A stretch of 64,000 nt of DNA from Sulfitobacter sp. THAF37 (lineage in GTDB: Bacteria; Pseudomonadota; Alphaproteobacteria; Rhodobacterales; Rhodobacteraceae): NCBI RefSeq assembly GCF_009363555.1, contig NZ_CP045372.1:1437501-1501500 (forward strand). Direction: 5' to 3'. The notes below the pieces were generated by a model that was not told where the DNA came from, made no database searches, and worked only from the letters and a program-made list of their open reading frames with translations. Shown piece by piece: positions 19,500 to 28,880 of this stretch (position 1 is its first letter; each line of letters begins with the position of its first letter). A program made the translations under genes and the position numbers.

Positions 19500-21353
19500 T
19501 TAGTCCTGCGGGATCACCCTGAGCCCAAGTTCCATCAACTGGTCGCTGGTAGGGTCGCTCGGCGCGTTCATCATCAGATCTTCCGCACGCTGGTTCATGG
19601 GGAACAGGATTACCTCGCGGATGTTCTGTTCCTCGGCCAGCAGCATCACGATGCGGTCGATCCCGGCAGCGCATCCCCCGTGGGGCGGCGCGCCATACTG
19701 GAACGCATTGACCATGCCGCCAAAGCGTTTGCGGACTTCTTCCTCGCCGTAGCCGGCGATTTCGAAAGCCTTGAACATGATTTCGGGGCGGTGGTTCCGG
19801 ATCGCGCCCGACACCAGTTCGTAGCCGTTACAGGCCAGATCATACTGAAAACCCAGCACCTGCAGCGGATCGCCCTGCAAGGCGTCCATCCCGCCCTGCG
19901 GCATGGAGAAAGGGTTGTGCTCAAAGTCGATCTTGCCGCTCTCTTCGTCTTTCTCGTAGATCGGGAAATCCACGATCCACGCAAAGGCGAAGCGGTCCTT
20001 GTCCGTCAGGCCCAGTTCTTCGCCGATGATGTTGCGGGCGCGGCCCGCGATGGCCTCAAAGGCCTTGGGCTTACCACCAAGGAAGAACGCCGCATCGCCG
20101 ACGCCCAGACCCAGCTGCTGGCGGATCGCCTCGGTGGGTTCGGGGCCGATGTTCTTGGCCAGCGGACCTGCCGCTTCCATGCCGCCTTCCACCTCGCCGG
20201 ATTTCAGCTTGGCCTGAGCTTCTTTCACGGTGATGCCCATTTCCTGTGCCACGGCATCCGCCGTTTTCTCGCGCCAGAAAATATAGCCCATGCCGGGCAG
20301 CCCTTCCTTCTGGGCAAAAGCGTTCATCCGGTCGCAGAACTTGCGCGACCCGCCAGTCGGCGCGGGGATCGCCCGGACCTCGGTGCCTTCCTGCTCCAGC
20401 AGCTTGGCAAAGATGGCGAAACCGGAGCCCGCGAAATGTTCGGAGACGACCTGCATCTTGATCGGGTTCCTGAGATCGGGCTTGTCCGACCCGTACCAGA
20501 GCGCGGCATCCCTGTAGGAGATCTGCTCCCAGGTCTGGTCCACCCTCTTGCCGCCGCCGAACTCTTCGAAAACCCCGGCGATCACGGGCTGGATCGTGTC
20601 GAACACGTCCTGCTGCTCGACAAAGGACATTTCCATGTCAAGCTGGTAGAAATCGGTGGGCGAACGGTCCGCACGCGGGTCTTCATCGCGGAAACAGGGC
20701 GCGATCTGGAAATACTTGTCAAAGCCCGAGACCATCAGCAGCTGCTTGAACTGCTGCGGCGCCTGCGGCAGGGCGTAGAACTTGCCCGGATGCAGGCGCG
20801 ACGGCACGAGAAAATCACGCGCACCTTCGGGGCTGGAGGCGGTAATGATCGGGGTCTGGAATTCCTTGAACCCCTGATCCCACATGCGCTTGCGGAGCGA
20901 GGTCACAACGTCCGATCGCAGCACCATGTTGTTCTGCATCTTCTCGCGGCGCAGATCGAGGTAGCGATAGCGCAGGCGGGTTTCCTCGGGGTATTCCTGA
21001 TCGCCGAAAACCTGCAGGGGCAAGTCACCGTTCACACGGCCCAGCACTTCGATGTCGCGGATATAGACCTCGATCCCGCCTGTCGGGATCTTCGGGTTCT
21101 CCAGACCTTCGGCGCGCGCTTTCACTGTGCCGTCGATGCGGATACACCATTCGGCGCGGACCTTTTCCACCTGCGAGAATACAGGGCTGTCGGGGTCGCA
21201 CAGCAGCTGCGTCATGCCATAGTGGTCGCGCAGGTCGATGAACAGCACGCCACCGTGATCCCGCACCCGATGGACCCATCCGGCAAGGCGGACCTCTTCG
21301 CCCTTGTTGGCAAGGTTCAGATCGGCGCAGGTGTGGCTGCGATAGGCGTGCAT
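19500..21353 (-). CDS. aspS: Aspartyl-tRNA synthetase
   Basis: 617 residues, bacterial-type class II synthetase that charges tRNA-Asp, and in many alphaproteobacteria also tRNA-Asn for later amidation. Order: N-terminal OB-fold anticodon domain ([20 protein letters not shown]), motif 2 region ([24 protein letters not shown]), the GAD insertion in the middle, and the C-terminal motif 3 ([14 protein letters not shown]). Length is slightly above E. coli AspRS. AAGGGGACAGCAC precedes the ATG. It stands alone. Confidence 0.96.
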   Translation of the reverse strand: MHAYRSHTCADLNLANKGEEVRLAGWVHRVRDHGGVLFIDLRDHYGMTQLLCDPDSPVFSQVEKVRAEWCIRIDGTVKARAEGLENPKIPTGGIEVYIRDIEVLGRVNGDLPLQVFGDQEYPEETRLRYRYLDLRREKMQNNMVLRSDVVTSLRKRMWDQGFKEFQTPIITASSPEGARDFLVPSRLHPGKFYALPQAPQQFKQLLMVSGFDKYFQIAPCFRDEDPRADRSPTDFYQLDMEMSFVEQQDVFDTIQPVIAGVFEEFGGGKRVDQTWEQISYRDAALWYGSDKPDLRNPIKMQVVSEHFAGSGFAIFAKLLEQEGTEVRAIPAPTGGSRKFCDRMNAFAQKEGLPGMGYIFWREKTADAVAQEMGITVKEAQAKLKSGEVEGGMEAAGPLAKNIGPEPTEAIRQQLGLGVGDAAFFLGGKPKAFEAIAGRARNIIGEELGLTDKDRFAFAWIVDFPIYEKDEESGKIDFEHNPFSMPQGGMDALQGDPLQVLGFQYDLACNGYELVSGAIRNHRPEIMFKAFEIAGYGEEEVRKRFGGMVNAFQYGAPPHGGCAAGIDRIVMLLAEEQNIREVILFPMNQRAEDLMMNAPSDPTSDQLMELGLRVIPQD

Positions 21354-22020
21354 GTGCTGTCCCCTTCAGGGCTGAATGAATTGGCGCAGATACACCCCTT
21401 GCTGTGCGGGAAGTCAAGGGTTCGGCAGGCCCAAGGCCCATTTTGCAGGCCCTTTGCCGTTTGCCGAAGGGGGCAGCAGGGTCATGAAACCGGGCCGGTC
21501 CGTGACAGACCGACCCGGTCGTTCCCGACGGGGAGATGTCGGGGGCATCGCGCTTGTGCCGCATTCGACACGGTGTGCAGGATGCCGCCGTTTTCAACGG
21601 TGCGGGTGAATCCCGCACCAGGTCGCTGAGCCAAATTGCCACGACCGCACGACAGCCGCAGGCGAGAATTCCGGCGGCACTATCATCCCCGGAGGGCAAG
21701 GTGGCGCATACGAAGTGTAATGCACTCCGCATACGCCAGGCATTCATGACCCGAGCAGATTAAAATACGAAGCTTTGCCACTACGCATATTCCCCCGGAC
21801 ATTTTGCGCTGACCGGAAGCTTCGCGGCGGCATCGCCCCCACCCGGATCACAAACACCAGCCTAGACAGCCGCCTTCAGTTTACCCAGGGGAACGCGGAT
21901 TGCGCGTTAGTAAACCGTTAATCATTTGCCGCAGCCAGGCCGCAGCTTGACCACCCGTCCGGGCTGCGGTCACACTCGTTCTTGCGTGCCGCGCCCGATG
22001 CGGCAGGGCTGGGGGGCCGG
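21354..22020. other. Long intergenic region with hairpins between aspS and the protease gene
   Basis: About 670 bases without a believable gene. It holds two strong hairpins (21490-21518, CCGGGCCGGTC with GACCGACCCGG; 21524-21543, CCCGAC with GTCGGG) and an AT-richer segment around 21705-21790. The aspS promoter must be at its left end and the protease promoter at its right end, where a CtrA-like site is present at 21907. A small RNA cannot be excluded. Confidence 0.5.
21907..21921 (+). promoter_or_regulatory. CtrA-like site before the protease gene
   Basis: TTAGTAAACCGTTAA, that is TTAG-N7-TTAA, one base from the CtrA consensus TTAA-N7-TTAA. It lies 100 bases before the ATG at 22021. Confidence 0.35.
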
Positions 22021-24015
22021 ATGACGCAGACGATGCAGGAGTATTTCTGGGACGGATACCTTCATTGGGCCGACTTGATGGACAAGGCGGTAGACGGGCC
22101 AGCGCCTTCGCTTGGCCGCATCGCGGACGAGACCTCGATGATGGTCTACGAACCCGTTTTCGTGCGGTTGAACACCCCCTTGTCGGCAGGGTCGAATGAC
22201 CGGCTTACCAAGATGCGGCGGGGTGCCGTGCCCTCAGGCAGCGCAGAGGTGCTGGCGCTGTCCGAGGTTGCCTTTCTCTCGGGGTCTGACCTGGCCTTCG
22301 ACCTGGACGATCTGCTGATCGGCCTTGAACATGCGCTGCTGTCGGGCACTCCGTTGGAGTTCTTTCTTTATCGTCCCATCGCCCGCAGCATGGCGGATCA
22401 TTCCCGCTATGACGCAGTCTTTCAGGTCATTGACGTGGGCGCGCCTGTTCTGTTGAGAAATCAAAGACCGGCTGGCATCAACACGGCGCGGGCGACGTCC
22501 CTTCCCCCCATCGAGACGCAGGTGATCGGCGCGGTGATCGACAACGACATCGGGTTTCTGAACACCACTTTCCGTCACCAACAGGGAATCCGCGCGGGCG
22601 AAACCCGATTTGAGGCGGTTTGGCTGCAGGCGCGCGAATGTCTGGTCAGTACGCCTCTGCCGCCGGTGAATGCGGTCGAGCTGGGCCGTTTCCTGCGCAA
22701 ACCCGACATTGACGCGATGATCCGCAACGATCCCCGGGACGAGCAGCGCATTTACCAGCAGATCAACGAGGCGCTGCACGTTTGGGACCCCTTCCGCCGC
22801 GCGCCGCCTGGGCAAAGCCACGGCACGGCGGTGGCTAACCTTGCCTACGGGCAGGACGCCTGCGCGCCGGACGATGTGTGTACGGTGCCGCTGATGGCGG
22901 TGCAGCTTCCGCCCGAAGCCGCCGTTGATACCACCGGGACCTACAGCGAAAGCTATATCGTGCAAGGGGTCCGTTGGCTTTGCGCCGAAGCGCGCCGGCG
23001 GGCGCCGCAGGCGCGGCTGGTGATCAACATCAGTTACGGTGTGCTGGCGGGGCAGAAAGACGGCGGCAAGTTTCTGGAGGCGCAGGTCGCGCGAGAGGTC
23101 ACTATGGCCGAGGCGCTGGGCCAGGAAGTGCATGTGGTCTACGCATACGGCAACAGCCTCAACAGCCACCAGGTTGCGCGGCAAAGCGTGGCACCGGGGG
23201 CAACCTCGGACCCGCTGGTCTGGGTGGTGCAGCCTGACGATCCGGTCCCGAGCTTTATGGAGATCCGCGCTCTGGGGGCCGGCCCCGCCTCGCATCTGGC
23301 CAGCCTTCCTGAGGGGCTGCAGCTGACGCTCTTGTCGCCCGATGGCAGCCAGGTTCTGCACACCGCGCCCGCCGCTGGTGCGGCTGTGCCGCCGCTTGGC
23401 CCCGACCGTGCTGGCGCGGCGGCGCGGCTGTATCACGCGCCGGAACGAAACCTGACCGGGCGGCCCGCGACGCGGGGTTTTTACAACCTCGCCATTGCGC
23501 CCACGCGGCGGATCGACCCGGGGCTGCCGGTGGCCCCGGCAGGCGACTGGCGGCTCTCCGTGACCAACACCACCAATGAACCGGTCGATCTGGTATTCCA
23601 GATCCAGCGCGGCGACACGGCGCCCGGCTTTGTCATCGGTGGTCGGCAATCCTTTTTTGAGGGCATCGGCGTACCGGTTGTCAAGGACGGGCATCCCGGT
23701 CGGGACGTGCTGGAGCCGCTTACGAACGACGGCACCTGCAGCGCCTTCGCCTGTGCCAGCCATCCGCGTATCCACACGGTCGGGGCGCTCAAGGACGTGC
23801 TGGGGCAGACCACTGGTGCGGACTATGCCGCACGCGGCGCGCCGTGGGCAGGGACCGGGGGTGCGACGCATCACAGGGTGGTTGATCGGGTCTTTACATA
23901 CGGTCAGCGCACCACGGGCACTTATTCCGGCACGGGGTCGCGGCTGTCGGGGTCAAGCGGTGCCGCCGCCCGGCTCAGCCGGGAACTGGTCGGATCAGGC
24001 CCGCCTTCGGCCTGA
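22021..24015 (+). CDS. Subtilisin-like (S8) serine protease without signal peptide
   Basis: 664 residues from the ATG at 22021 (GGGGGG nearby); a TTG at 21982 would add 13 residues. The S8 triad is recognisable though diverged: Asp174 in GAVIDNDIGFLN, His267 in QSHGTAVANLAYG, and Ser646 in LSGSSGAAAR where the usual motif is GTSMAxP; Asn378 in YAYGNS is the oxyanion residue. About 170 residues precede the catalytic Asp, with no signal sequence or membrane helix, so the enzyme is cytoplasmic or exported by an unrecognised route. Residues 415-560 may form a P-domain-like beta region. It converges on the haloperoxidase-like gene two bases away. Confidence 0.8.
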   Translation: MTQTMQEYFWDGYLHWADLMDKAVDGPAPSLGRIADETSMMVYEPVFVRLNTPLSAGSNDRLTKMRRGAVPSGSAEVLALSEVAFLSGSDLAFDLDDLLIGLEHALLSGTPLEFFLYRPIARSMADHSRYDAVFQVIDVGAPVLLRNQRPAGINTARATSLPPIETQVIGAVIDNDIGFLNTTFRHQQGIRAGETRFEAVWLQARECLVSTPLPPVNAVELGRFLRKPDIDAMIRNDPRDEQRIYQQINEALHVWDPFRRAPPGQSHGTAVANLAYGQDACAPDDVCTVPLMAVQLPPEAAVDTTGTYSESYIVQGVRWLCAEARRRAPQARLVINISYGVLAGQKDGGKFLEAQVAREVTMAEALGQEVHVVYAYGNSLNSHQVARQSVAPGATSDPLVWVVQPDDPVPSFMEIRALGAGPASHLASLPEGLQLTLLSPDGSQVLHTAPAAGAAVPPLGPDRAGAAARLYHAPERNLTGRPATRGFYNLAIAPTRRIDPGLPVAPAGDWRLSVTNTTNEPVDLVFQIQRGDTAPGFVIGGRQSFFEGIGVPVVKDGHPGRDVLEPLTNDGTCSAFACASHPRIHTVGALKDVLGQTTGADYAARGAPWAGTGGATHHRVVDRVFTYGQRTTGTYSGTGSRLSGSSGAAARLSRELVGSGPPSA

Positions 24016-24017
24016 CG

Positions 24018-25205
24018 CTAGAAATCCGCCACGCGCATCTCGGCGCGGGCCCGCGCCCAGATATCTCGCAGAAGCGGTGACACAATCGCGGCGTTTACCG
24101 CTACCGTGCCGGGGGCGTGATCGAACGCCTTTTGCGGACCGGAAAAGCTGAGGCTGTCGAAATTGAAATCCAGCGCCGCAATGCCTGCGGTTTCCAGCCG
24201 GTAAGCACCGGTTGACGTCGCCCCGCTCAATGCGTTGACCAGATATTCGCCAATCGCCATGCCCATCGCGGCTCCGGCGAAGCTGTCCGCGGGGAAATGC
24301 ACGCCCGCGACGGTACGATTTTCCGCGATGCGGGCTGCCAGCCGCATCAGCAGGCTCGCCTCGGTCGGGGGCTGCTGCGGCGCGAAGGCGGATTCCACCG
24401 AATAGGGGGTGTTGCCGGAACTGTCGGTGGACAGCGCGTGCAGCACCGTGGCCACGGCGAAGGCTTCGACCGAATGACCGCTGGGAAAGCTGGCATGGCT
24501 GGGCGGCTGAATGATGGGCTGCACGAAACCCGACATTTCATTCGGGCGGGCTGCCGACAGGTGCAGCTTGACCGGCATCTCGATGTAGGTGCCGAACCGC
24601 AGGATCGCGTCCAGCAGCATCAGCGTCCAGGGGGTGCGATTGTCGTCGAGCGACATCAACGCGCCGAAAAAGCTGAGCGTATCGGTCTGCTGGACATGAA
24701 TCTCATCGAACCGCTCGTCGCGCAGGGCTGCGGCGCTCTTGACGAACCGCATCTGCCCGCGAAGGTATGCGTTCAGGGTTTCGCGCCACTGCGTCTGCCC
24801 GCCCGTGGCCTGTGGCAGCGGCAAGGTAAAGATCGGCGCGGCGGCACCCGCCTCCTGCAACACCACGTCGGTCGGCGCATTCAGGACCAGCGGTGCGAAC
24901 AGCCGGTCGAGATTGTAATCCACGATATGGTTGCGAAAGAACGCCTCGTGACGCTCGAACGCTGCAAGGTCTGGCGACAGCGCGGGCAGCCCGGTGGTGG
25001 GCGAACTGGTGCGGGGGCGATGCAGGGCCGAATCCCACAGACGGGTGATCCCCTCAAAGGTCGTCATCAAGGCCGCGCTGACCTGACTGTCGCTTGCGCC
25101 CCCAGCAAAGAAGATGCCATCTCGCCCGTTGCGCCCGTTTCTTCCGTTGCGACCATTCCTGCCGTTACGGCCATTTCGACCGTTAAGTCCGCCTAGCCTC
25201 GTCAT
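24018..25205 (-). CDS. PAP2/vanadium-haloperoxidase-fold protein with collagen-like N-terminus
   Basis: 395 residues from the ATG at 25205, chosen because GGAGGGG precedes it at five bases. The vanadate/phosphate-binding signature of the superfamily is complete: KLHLSAARP (Lys-x6-Arg-Pro), ASFPSGHS (PSGH) and NRTVAGVHFPAD (Arg-x5-His-x3-Asp). It may be a vanadium haloperoxidase or an acid phosphatase. Few membrane helices, so probably soluble. Residues 6-29 are eight Gly-X-Y triplets, mostly Gly-Arg-Asn, a collagen-like repeat rarely seen on such enzymes. Convergent with the protease and divergent from the SARP-like regulator. Confidence 0.82.
   Translation of the reverse strand: MTRLGGLNGRNGRNGRNGRNGRNGRNGRDGIFFAGGASDSQVSAALMTTFEGITRLWDSALHRPRTSSPTTGLPALSPDLAAFERHEAFFRNHIVDYNLDRLFAPLVLNAPTDVVLQEAGAAAPIFTLPLPQATGGQTQWRETLNAYLRGQMRFVKSAAALRDERFDEIHVQQTDTLSFFGALMSLDDNRTPWTLMLLDAILRFGTYIEMPVKLHLSAARPNEMSGFVQPIIQPPSHASFPSGHSVEAFAVATVLHALSTDSSGNTPYSVESAFAPQQPPTEASLLMRLAARIAENRTVAGVHFPADSFAGAAMGMAIGEYLVNALSGATSTGAYRLETAGIAALDFNFDSLSFSGPQKAFDHAPGTVAVNAAIVSPLLRDIWARARAEMRVADF
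25119..25190 (-). repeat. Nine-base tandem repeat encoding Gly-Arg-Asn triplets
   Basis: Eight consecutive codon triplets for Gly-X-Asn/Asp. Arginine is written with five different codons (CGA, CGT, AGG, CGC, AGA) and glycine with four, so units differ in DNA while the peptide stays nearly constant. Confidence 0.9.
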
Positions 25206-25219
25206 AGCACCCCTCCGAG

Positions 25220-25295
25220 AACCGTTGTGTTCAGTACAGCCTGCGCATAGGCTTGGGTCAACAGACACCGTGACGGGGTGCCGATACTAACGGTT
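25220..25295. promoter_or_regulatory. Inverted repeat in the divergent promoter region
   Basis: AACCGTT at 25220-25226 and its reverse complement AACGGTT at 25289-25295 lie in the 130-base gap between the haloperoxidase-like gene and the regulator gene. Their symmetric placement suits binding of the regulator to both promoters. Confidence 0.4.
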
Positions 25296-25335
25296 TTATC
25301 ACGGCTTCTGAAAGAGTTGCACGCGGGGCGGGGGC

Positions 25336-26913
25336 ATGGCGCTGGTACGGTTCACATTGCGGGGTGATTGTCGCATCACGTCGCCGACGGGGAGCGTGTT
25401 GACCCCTCGGGGGAAGAAGGCGATGGGCCTTCTGGCCATGCTCGCCGCCAGCGACAATCACACCCGCAAGCGGCGCTGGCTTGAGGAAAAGCTGTGGAGC
25501 GACCGCGCCAGTGAACAGGCGCGTGGCAGCCTGCGCACGACATTGGTGGACATCCGCAAAAGCCTGGGCAATTTCGCAGACATCCTGGGGTCCGACAGGT
25601 CATCGGTCTGGCTGGACAGCACGCGCATCGAGACCGATCTCGAAGATAGCGACAGCAGCCGTGAATTTCTCGAAGGGCTGGTGATTCCGGATCCGGAGTT
25701 CACCGATTGGCTCATGCGCCAGCGTATGACGCTCCGGCGGCCCAGCGGAACGAACCGACCCGAAGCGCATCTGCCCGCGCGCGTGACCATACAATGTGGT
25801 GAGCCGTGGAACCTGTCTACAGCGGCAAGCGTCAAGCCGCAGATCGTCAACGATCAGGTCGGCAAGATCATCACGGATTTCATCGCGATCTCACGCCGGA
25901 CCATTACAGAAACCACCGCCGACCTCGTGATCCGCACCAGTATCGAGGAAGAGGACCGGGGCGCCACGATCCTTGTGCAGGTCATCGACCCGATAAGGGA
26001 CGAGATCGTCCATACCGACCACTGCTTTGCCGATGACCTGAGCTCTTTCCTGCGCAGTCAGGAACTGCTGGGCCGTTTCTGCTGGAACGTGGCCGACCTG
26101 ACGCTGGAAAAACTGCCCGGATTGCAGCGCACGCAAAGCCCGCTGGTCACGCGTTCCGCCCACGTGCAGAAGGCGCTGCGCAAGGTCCTGACGTTCGACG
26201 CCGCCGAGATGCGGTCAAGCCTTGAGGTCCTTGACCTCGCCAACGACGAGATGGATGCAGGTCTCTATCTCGCGCTCAAGGCCTGGGCGATGACTTCCAT
26301 GATCATGGAGGGGTTTCTGGTCGAGGATGCCGCCTCGCTGGAAGAGATTTCGGCGCTCCTTGCAAGGGCCGAGGAGCTTTCGCCCGGCGATCCGATGATG
26401 GCGGCGGTCAGCGCCAACGTGCAGGCGATCCTTTTCGAACGGCATGACAATGCGATCGGTCTGGCCCGCCGCGCACTGCGCGAGAACCCCAACAACCTGT
26501 TCGCGTTGCAGGCCATGTCGGTGGGCCGCGCCGCACGTGGAGAGCTGGAACAGGCCTATGCCCTGTCGCAGCAGAGCAAGTCGATCTCTGCCCTGTCCAA
26601 ATTCGAGGCCATGTGCAACCTGCACCATGCGTTGCTGTGCATCTCGTTGCAGCGGACCGAGGAAGCGGTGGCCAGCTCGAAGCTCGCCGCGGAACGCTCG
26701 CCCGCCTATCGTGCCCCTCGGCGGCAGCTGATCGGTCTGCACGCCGCGCAGGACAAGACGGGCGAAAGCCTGAAACTGGTGAACGAACTGAAGACGATCG
26801 AGACCGACTTCAACATCGAACGCTATCTTTTCGACCACAGCTATCCGTCCAACACCCTGCGCAAATCCGGCTACCTGGACCGCGCGCGACAGACGTTGTC
26901 GGGGCGAAAGTAG
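25336..26913 (+). CDS. SARP/BTAD-like regulator with winged-helix domain and TPR-like repeats
   Basis: 525 residues. The N-terminal 100 residues (FTLRGDCRITSPTGSVLTPRGKKAMGLLAMLA ... EKLWSD ... QARGSLRTTLVDIRKSL) match the OmpR-type winged helix found in SARP and CadC-like proteins. A middle region (150-260) resembles the low-complexity beta part of adenylate-cyclase-associated regulators, and 275-500 is helical with TPR-like units (LARAEELSPGDPMMAAVSANVQAILF, ARRALRENPNNLFALQAM). No membrane helix and no receiver domain. The ATG follows GGGGCGGGGG. Divergent from the haloperoxidase-like gene and probably its regulator. Confidence 0.8.
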   Translation: MALVRFTLRGDCRITSPTGSVLTPRGKKAMGLLAMLAASDNHTRKRRWLEEKLWSDRASEQARGSLRTTLVDIRKSLGNFADILGSDRSSVWLDSTRIETDLEDSDSSREFLEGLVIPDPEFTDWLMRQRMTLRRPSGTNRPEAHLPARVTIQCGEPWNLSTAASVKPQIVNDQVGKIITDFIAISRRTITETTADLVIRTSIEEEDRGATILVQVIDPIRDEIVHTDHCFADDLSSFLRSQELLGRFCWNVADLTLEKLPGLQRTQSPLVTRSAHVQKALRKVLTFDAAEMRSSLEVLDLANDEMDAGLYLALKAWAMTSMIMEGFLVEDAASLEEISALLARAEELSPGDPMMAAVSANVQAILFERHDNAIGLARRALRENPNNLFALQAMSVGRAARGELEQAYALSQQSKSISALSKFEAMCNLHHALLCISLQRTEEAVASSKLAAERSPAYRAPRRQLIGLHAAQDKTGESLKLVNELKTIETDFNIERYLFDHSYPSNTLRKSGYLDRARQTLSGRK

Positions 26914-27049
26914 GCCAGGGCGATCAGAACAGGAAATCGCCCGCGTCCAGATCCGCCCTGTTCACGCAGTACAGCGGTATCGAACTGTCTGCGACGGGTT
27001 GGCAGCGCAGCCGGGCTCAGGAACCACTGGTCTTCGTCCCCGAAGACGT

Positions 27050-28069
27050 TCAGCCCACCATGCCGATGATTTCGTAAGTCTTCTTGAGGACGGGCGCGGT
27101 GATGTCCCGTGCCTGTTCCGCCCCATGCGCAAGGATGCGGTCGATTTCGTCGGGTTCACTCATCAGGCGGGCCATCTCTGCCGAGATCGGGGCGAGCTTG
27201 GCCACGGCCAGGTCCGCGAGCAGGGGCTTGAACGTGCCGAATTGCTGCCCGCCGACTTCGGACAGCACCTGATCGACGCTCTGCTCGGCAAGCCCGGCGT
27301 AGATGTTCACCAGATTGCGCGCCTCGGGGCGGTCCTTCAGCCCCTCAGCCTCCGAGGGCAGGGCGTCTGGGTCGGTCTTGGCCTTGCGGATCTTCTTGGC
27401 AATCGCGTCGGCGTCGTCGGTCATGTTGATCCGGCTGGCGTCCGAAGGGTCCGATTTCGACATCTTCTTGGACCCGTCGCGCAGAGACATCACGCGGGTC
27501 GCGGCCCCCTCGATGACCGGTTCGGTCAATGGAAAGAAGTCGACACCGTAGTCATGGTTGAACTTGGCCGCGATGTCGCGGGTCAGTTCGAGATGCTGCT
27601 TCTGGTCCTCGCCGACCGGCACATGCGTCGCGTGGTAGATCAGAATATCGGCGGCCATCAGGGCGGGATAGGCAAAGAGACCGAGCGAGGCGGCCTCGGC
27701 ATTCTTGCCGGCCTTGTCCTTCCACTGGGTCATCCGCCCCATCCAGCCCATCCGGGCCACGCAGTTGAAGATCCAGGCGAGCTGGGCGTGTTCGGGCACC
27801 TGGCTTTGGTTGATCAGGATGGATTTTTCGGGGCTGATCCCGCTGGCGATGAAACCCGCGGCCAGTTCGCGCGTATTGCGGCGCAGCACGTCGGGTTCAA
27901 GGAATTTCGCCGTGATCGCGTGCAGGTCGACCATGCAATAGATCGTCTCGAAGTCCTCGTCCTGCATCGACACGAACCGCTTGATCGCGCCAAGATAGTT
28001 GCCCAGCGTCAGGCCGCCCGAGGGTTGGATCCCGGAAAACACGCGCGGGGTGAAGGATGTCTCGGACAT
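27050..28069 (-). CDS. trpS: Tryptophanyl-tRNA synthetase
   Basis: 339 residues, class I synthetase. The HIGH-like motif appears as [13 protein letters not shown] near 17-29 and KMSKSD near 205-211; DLHAITAKF and [18 protein letters not shown] are also typical TrpRS blocks. Length is normal. It charges tRNA-Trp in the cytoplasm. Start ATG at 28069 with AGAGGT upstream. Divergent from the rhomboid-like gene, from which it is separated by 73 bases. Confidence 0.96.
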   Translation of the reverse strand: MSETSFTPRVFSGIQPSGGLTLGNYLGAIKRFVSMQDEDFETIYCMVDLHAITAKFLEPDVLRRNTRELAAGFIASGISPEKSILINQSQVPEHAQLAWIFNCVARMGWMGRMTQWKDKAGKNAEAASLGLFAYPALMAADILIYHATHVPVGEDQKQHLELTRDIAAKFNHDYGVDFFPLTEPVIEGAATRVMSLRDGSKKMSKSDPSDASRINMTDDADAIAKKIRKAKTDPDALPSEAEGLKDRPEARNLVNIYAGLAEQSVDQVLSEVGGQQFGTFKPLLADLAVAKLAPISAEMARLMSEPDEIDRILAHGAEQARDITAPVLKKTYEIIGMVG

Positions 28070-28142
28070 GGGCGACCTCTGGGGCTGGAAATAGCGGTGG
28101 GCACGGCTTACTCATGGGGGCCAATCCCGTCAAGGAGCGCCC

Positions 28143-28829
28143 ATGTCCGCACCCGACTTCCAGCCGCCGGTCAACCCCATGCCCCCGGCCGTGATCCTGT
28201 TGTTCGTTGCCATCGCCGGGGTCGAGGCGGGGCTGAGCCTTGGCGAGGCCGGTCTGATCGGCGGTCCCGGCGCCGTGGGCTGGCGACTGGGCCTGATCCG
28301 CGACTATGGGTTTTCCGGGCAGATCTTCGACTGGATGATAGCCAATCGGCAATTTCCGCTGCCCGAACTGCTGCGGCTGTTGAGCTATCCTTTCGTTCAC
28401 CTGAGTTTCACACACGGCATCTTTGCCATGGTGCTGCTGCTGGCGCTGGGCAAGATGGTCGCCGAGGTGATGGGGCAGGTGGCCTTTGTTCTCATTTTTG
28501 TCCTCTCAGGGGTCGGCGGGGCGGTTGTCTATGGGCTGCTGCTGGACAATCCGATGTGGCTGACCGGGGCCTATCCCAACGTCTATGGCCTGATCGGCGC
28601 CTATACCTTTGTGCTGTGGCGGTCGCTGGGGCGGACCGGCGAGCCGCAGGCGCGGGCGTTCACCCTGATCGGGCTCCTGATGGGGCTTCAGTTGCTCTGG
28701 GGCGTGTTCTTTGAGGTCGGTATGCTCTGGGTGGCGGAGCTTGCGGGGTTTTTCTGCGGGTTTGCGTTGTGTTTCCTGTTGGCGCCGGGAGAATGGGCGC
28801 GGATGCGCGCCGGTCTCAGGCGGCGGTGA
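28143..28829 (+). CDS. Rhomboid-like membrane protein lacking catalytic residues
   Basis: 228 residues with six hydrophobic helices in rhomboid order. Aligned by eye to GlpG, helix 2 keeps the histidines (FVHLSFTHGIF, His86 and His91) but the Asn of the oxyanion hole is Ala95; the catalytic Ser motif GxSG is GAYPN with Tyr144; and the catalytic His of the last helix is Glu199 in VAELAGFFCG. The protein is therefore predicted to be proteolytically dead and may bind or chaperone membrane clients, as inactive rhomboids do in eukaryotes. GAGCGCCC precedes the ATG. Confidence 0.85.
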   Translation: MSAPDFQPPVNPMPPAVILLFVAIAGVEAGLSLGEAGLIGGPGAVGWRLGLIRDYGFSGQIFDWMIANRQFPLPELLRLLSYPFVHLSFTHGIFAMVLLLALGKMVAEVMGQVAFVLIFVLSGVGGAVVYGLLLDNPMWLTGAYPNVYGLIGAYTFVLWRSLGRTGEPQARAFTLIGLLMGLQLLWGVFFEVGMLWVAELAGFFCGFALCFLLAPGEWARMRAGLRRR

Positions 28830-28880
28830 GAGCTGCACCGCCGGATTGAAGTATTTTTGGCATAAAGAAGCGGGGGCTGC

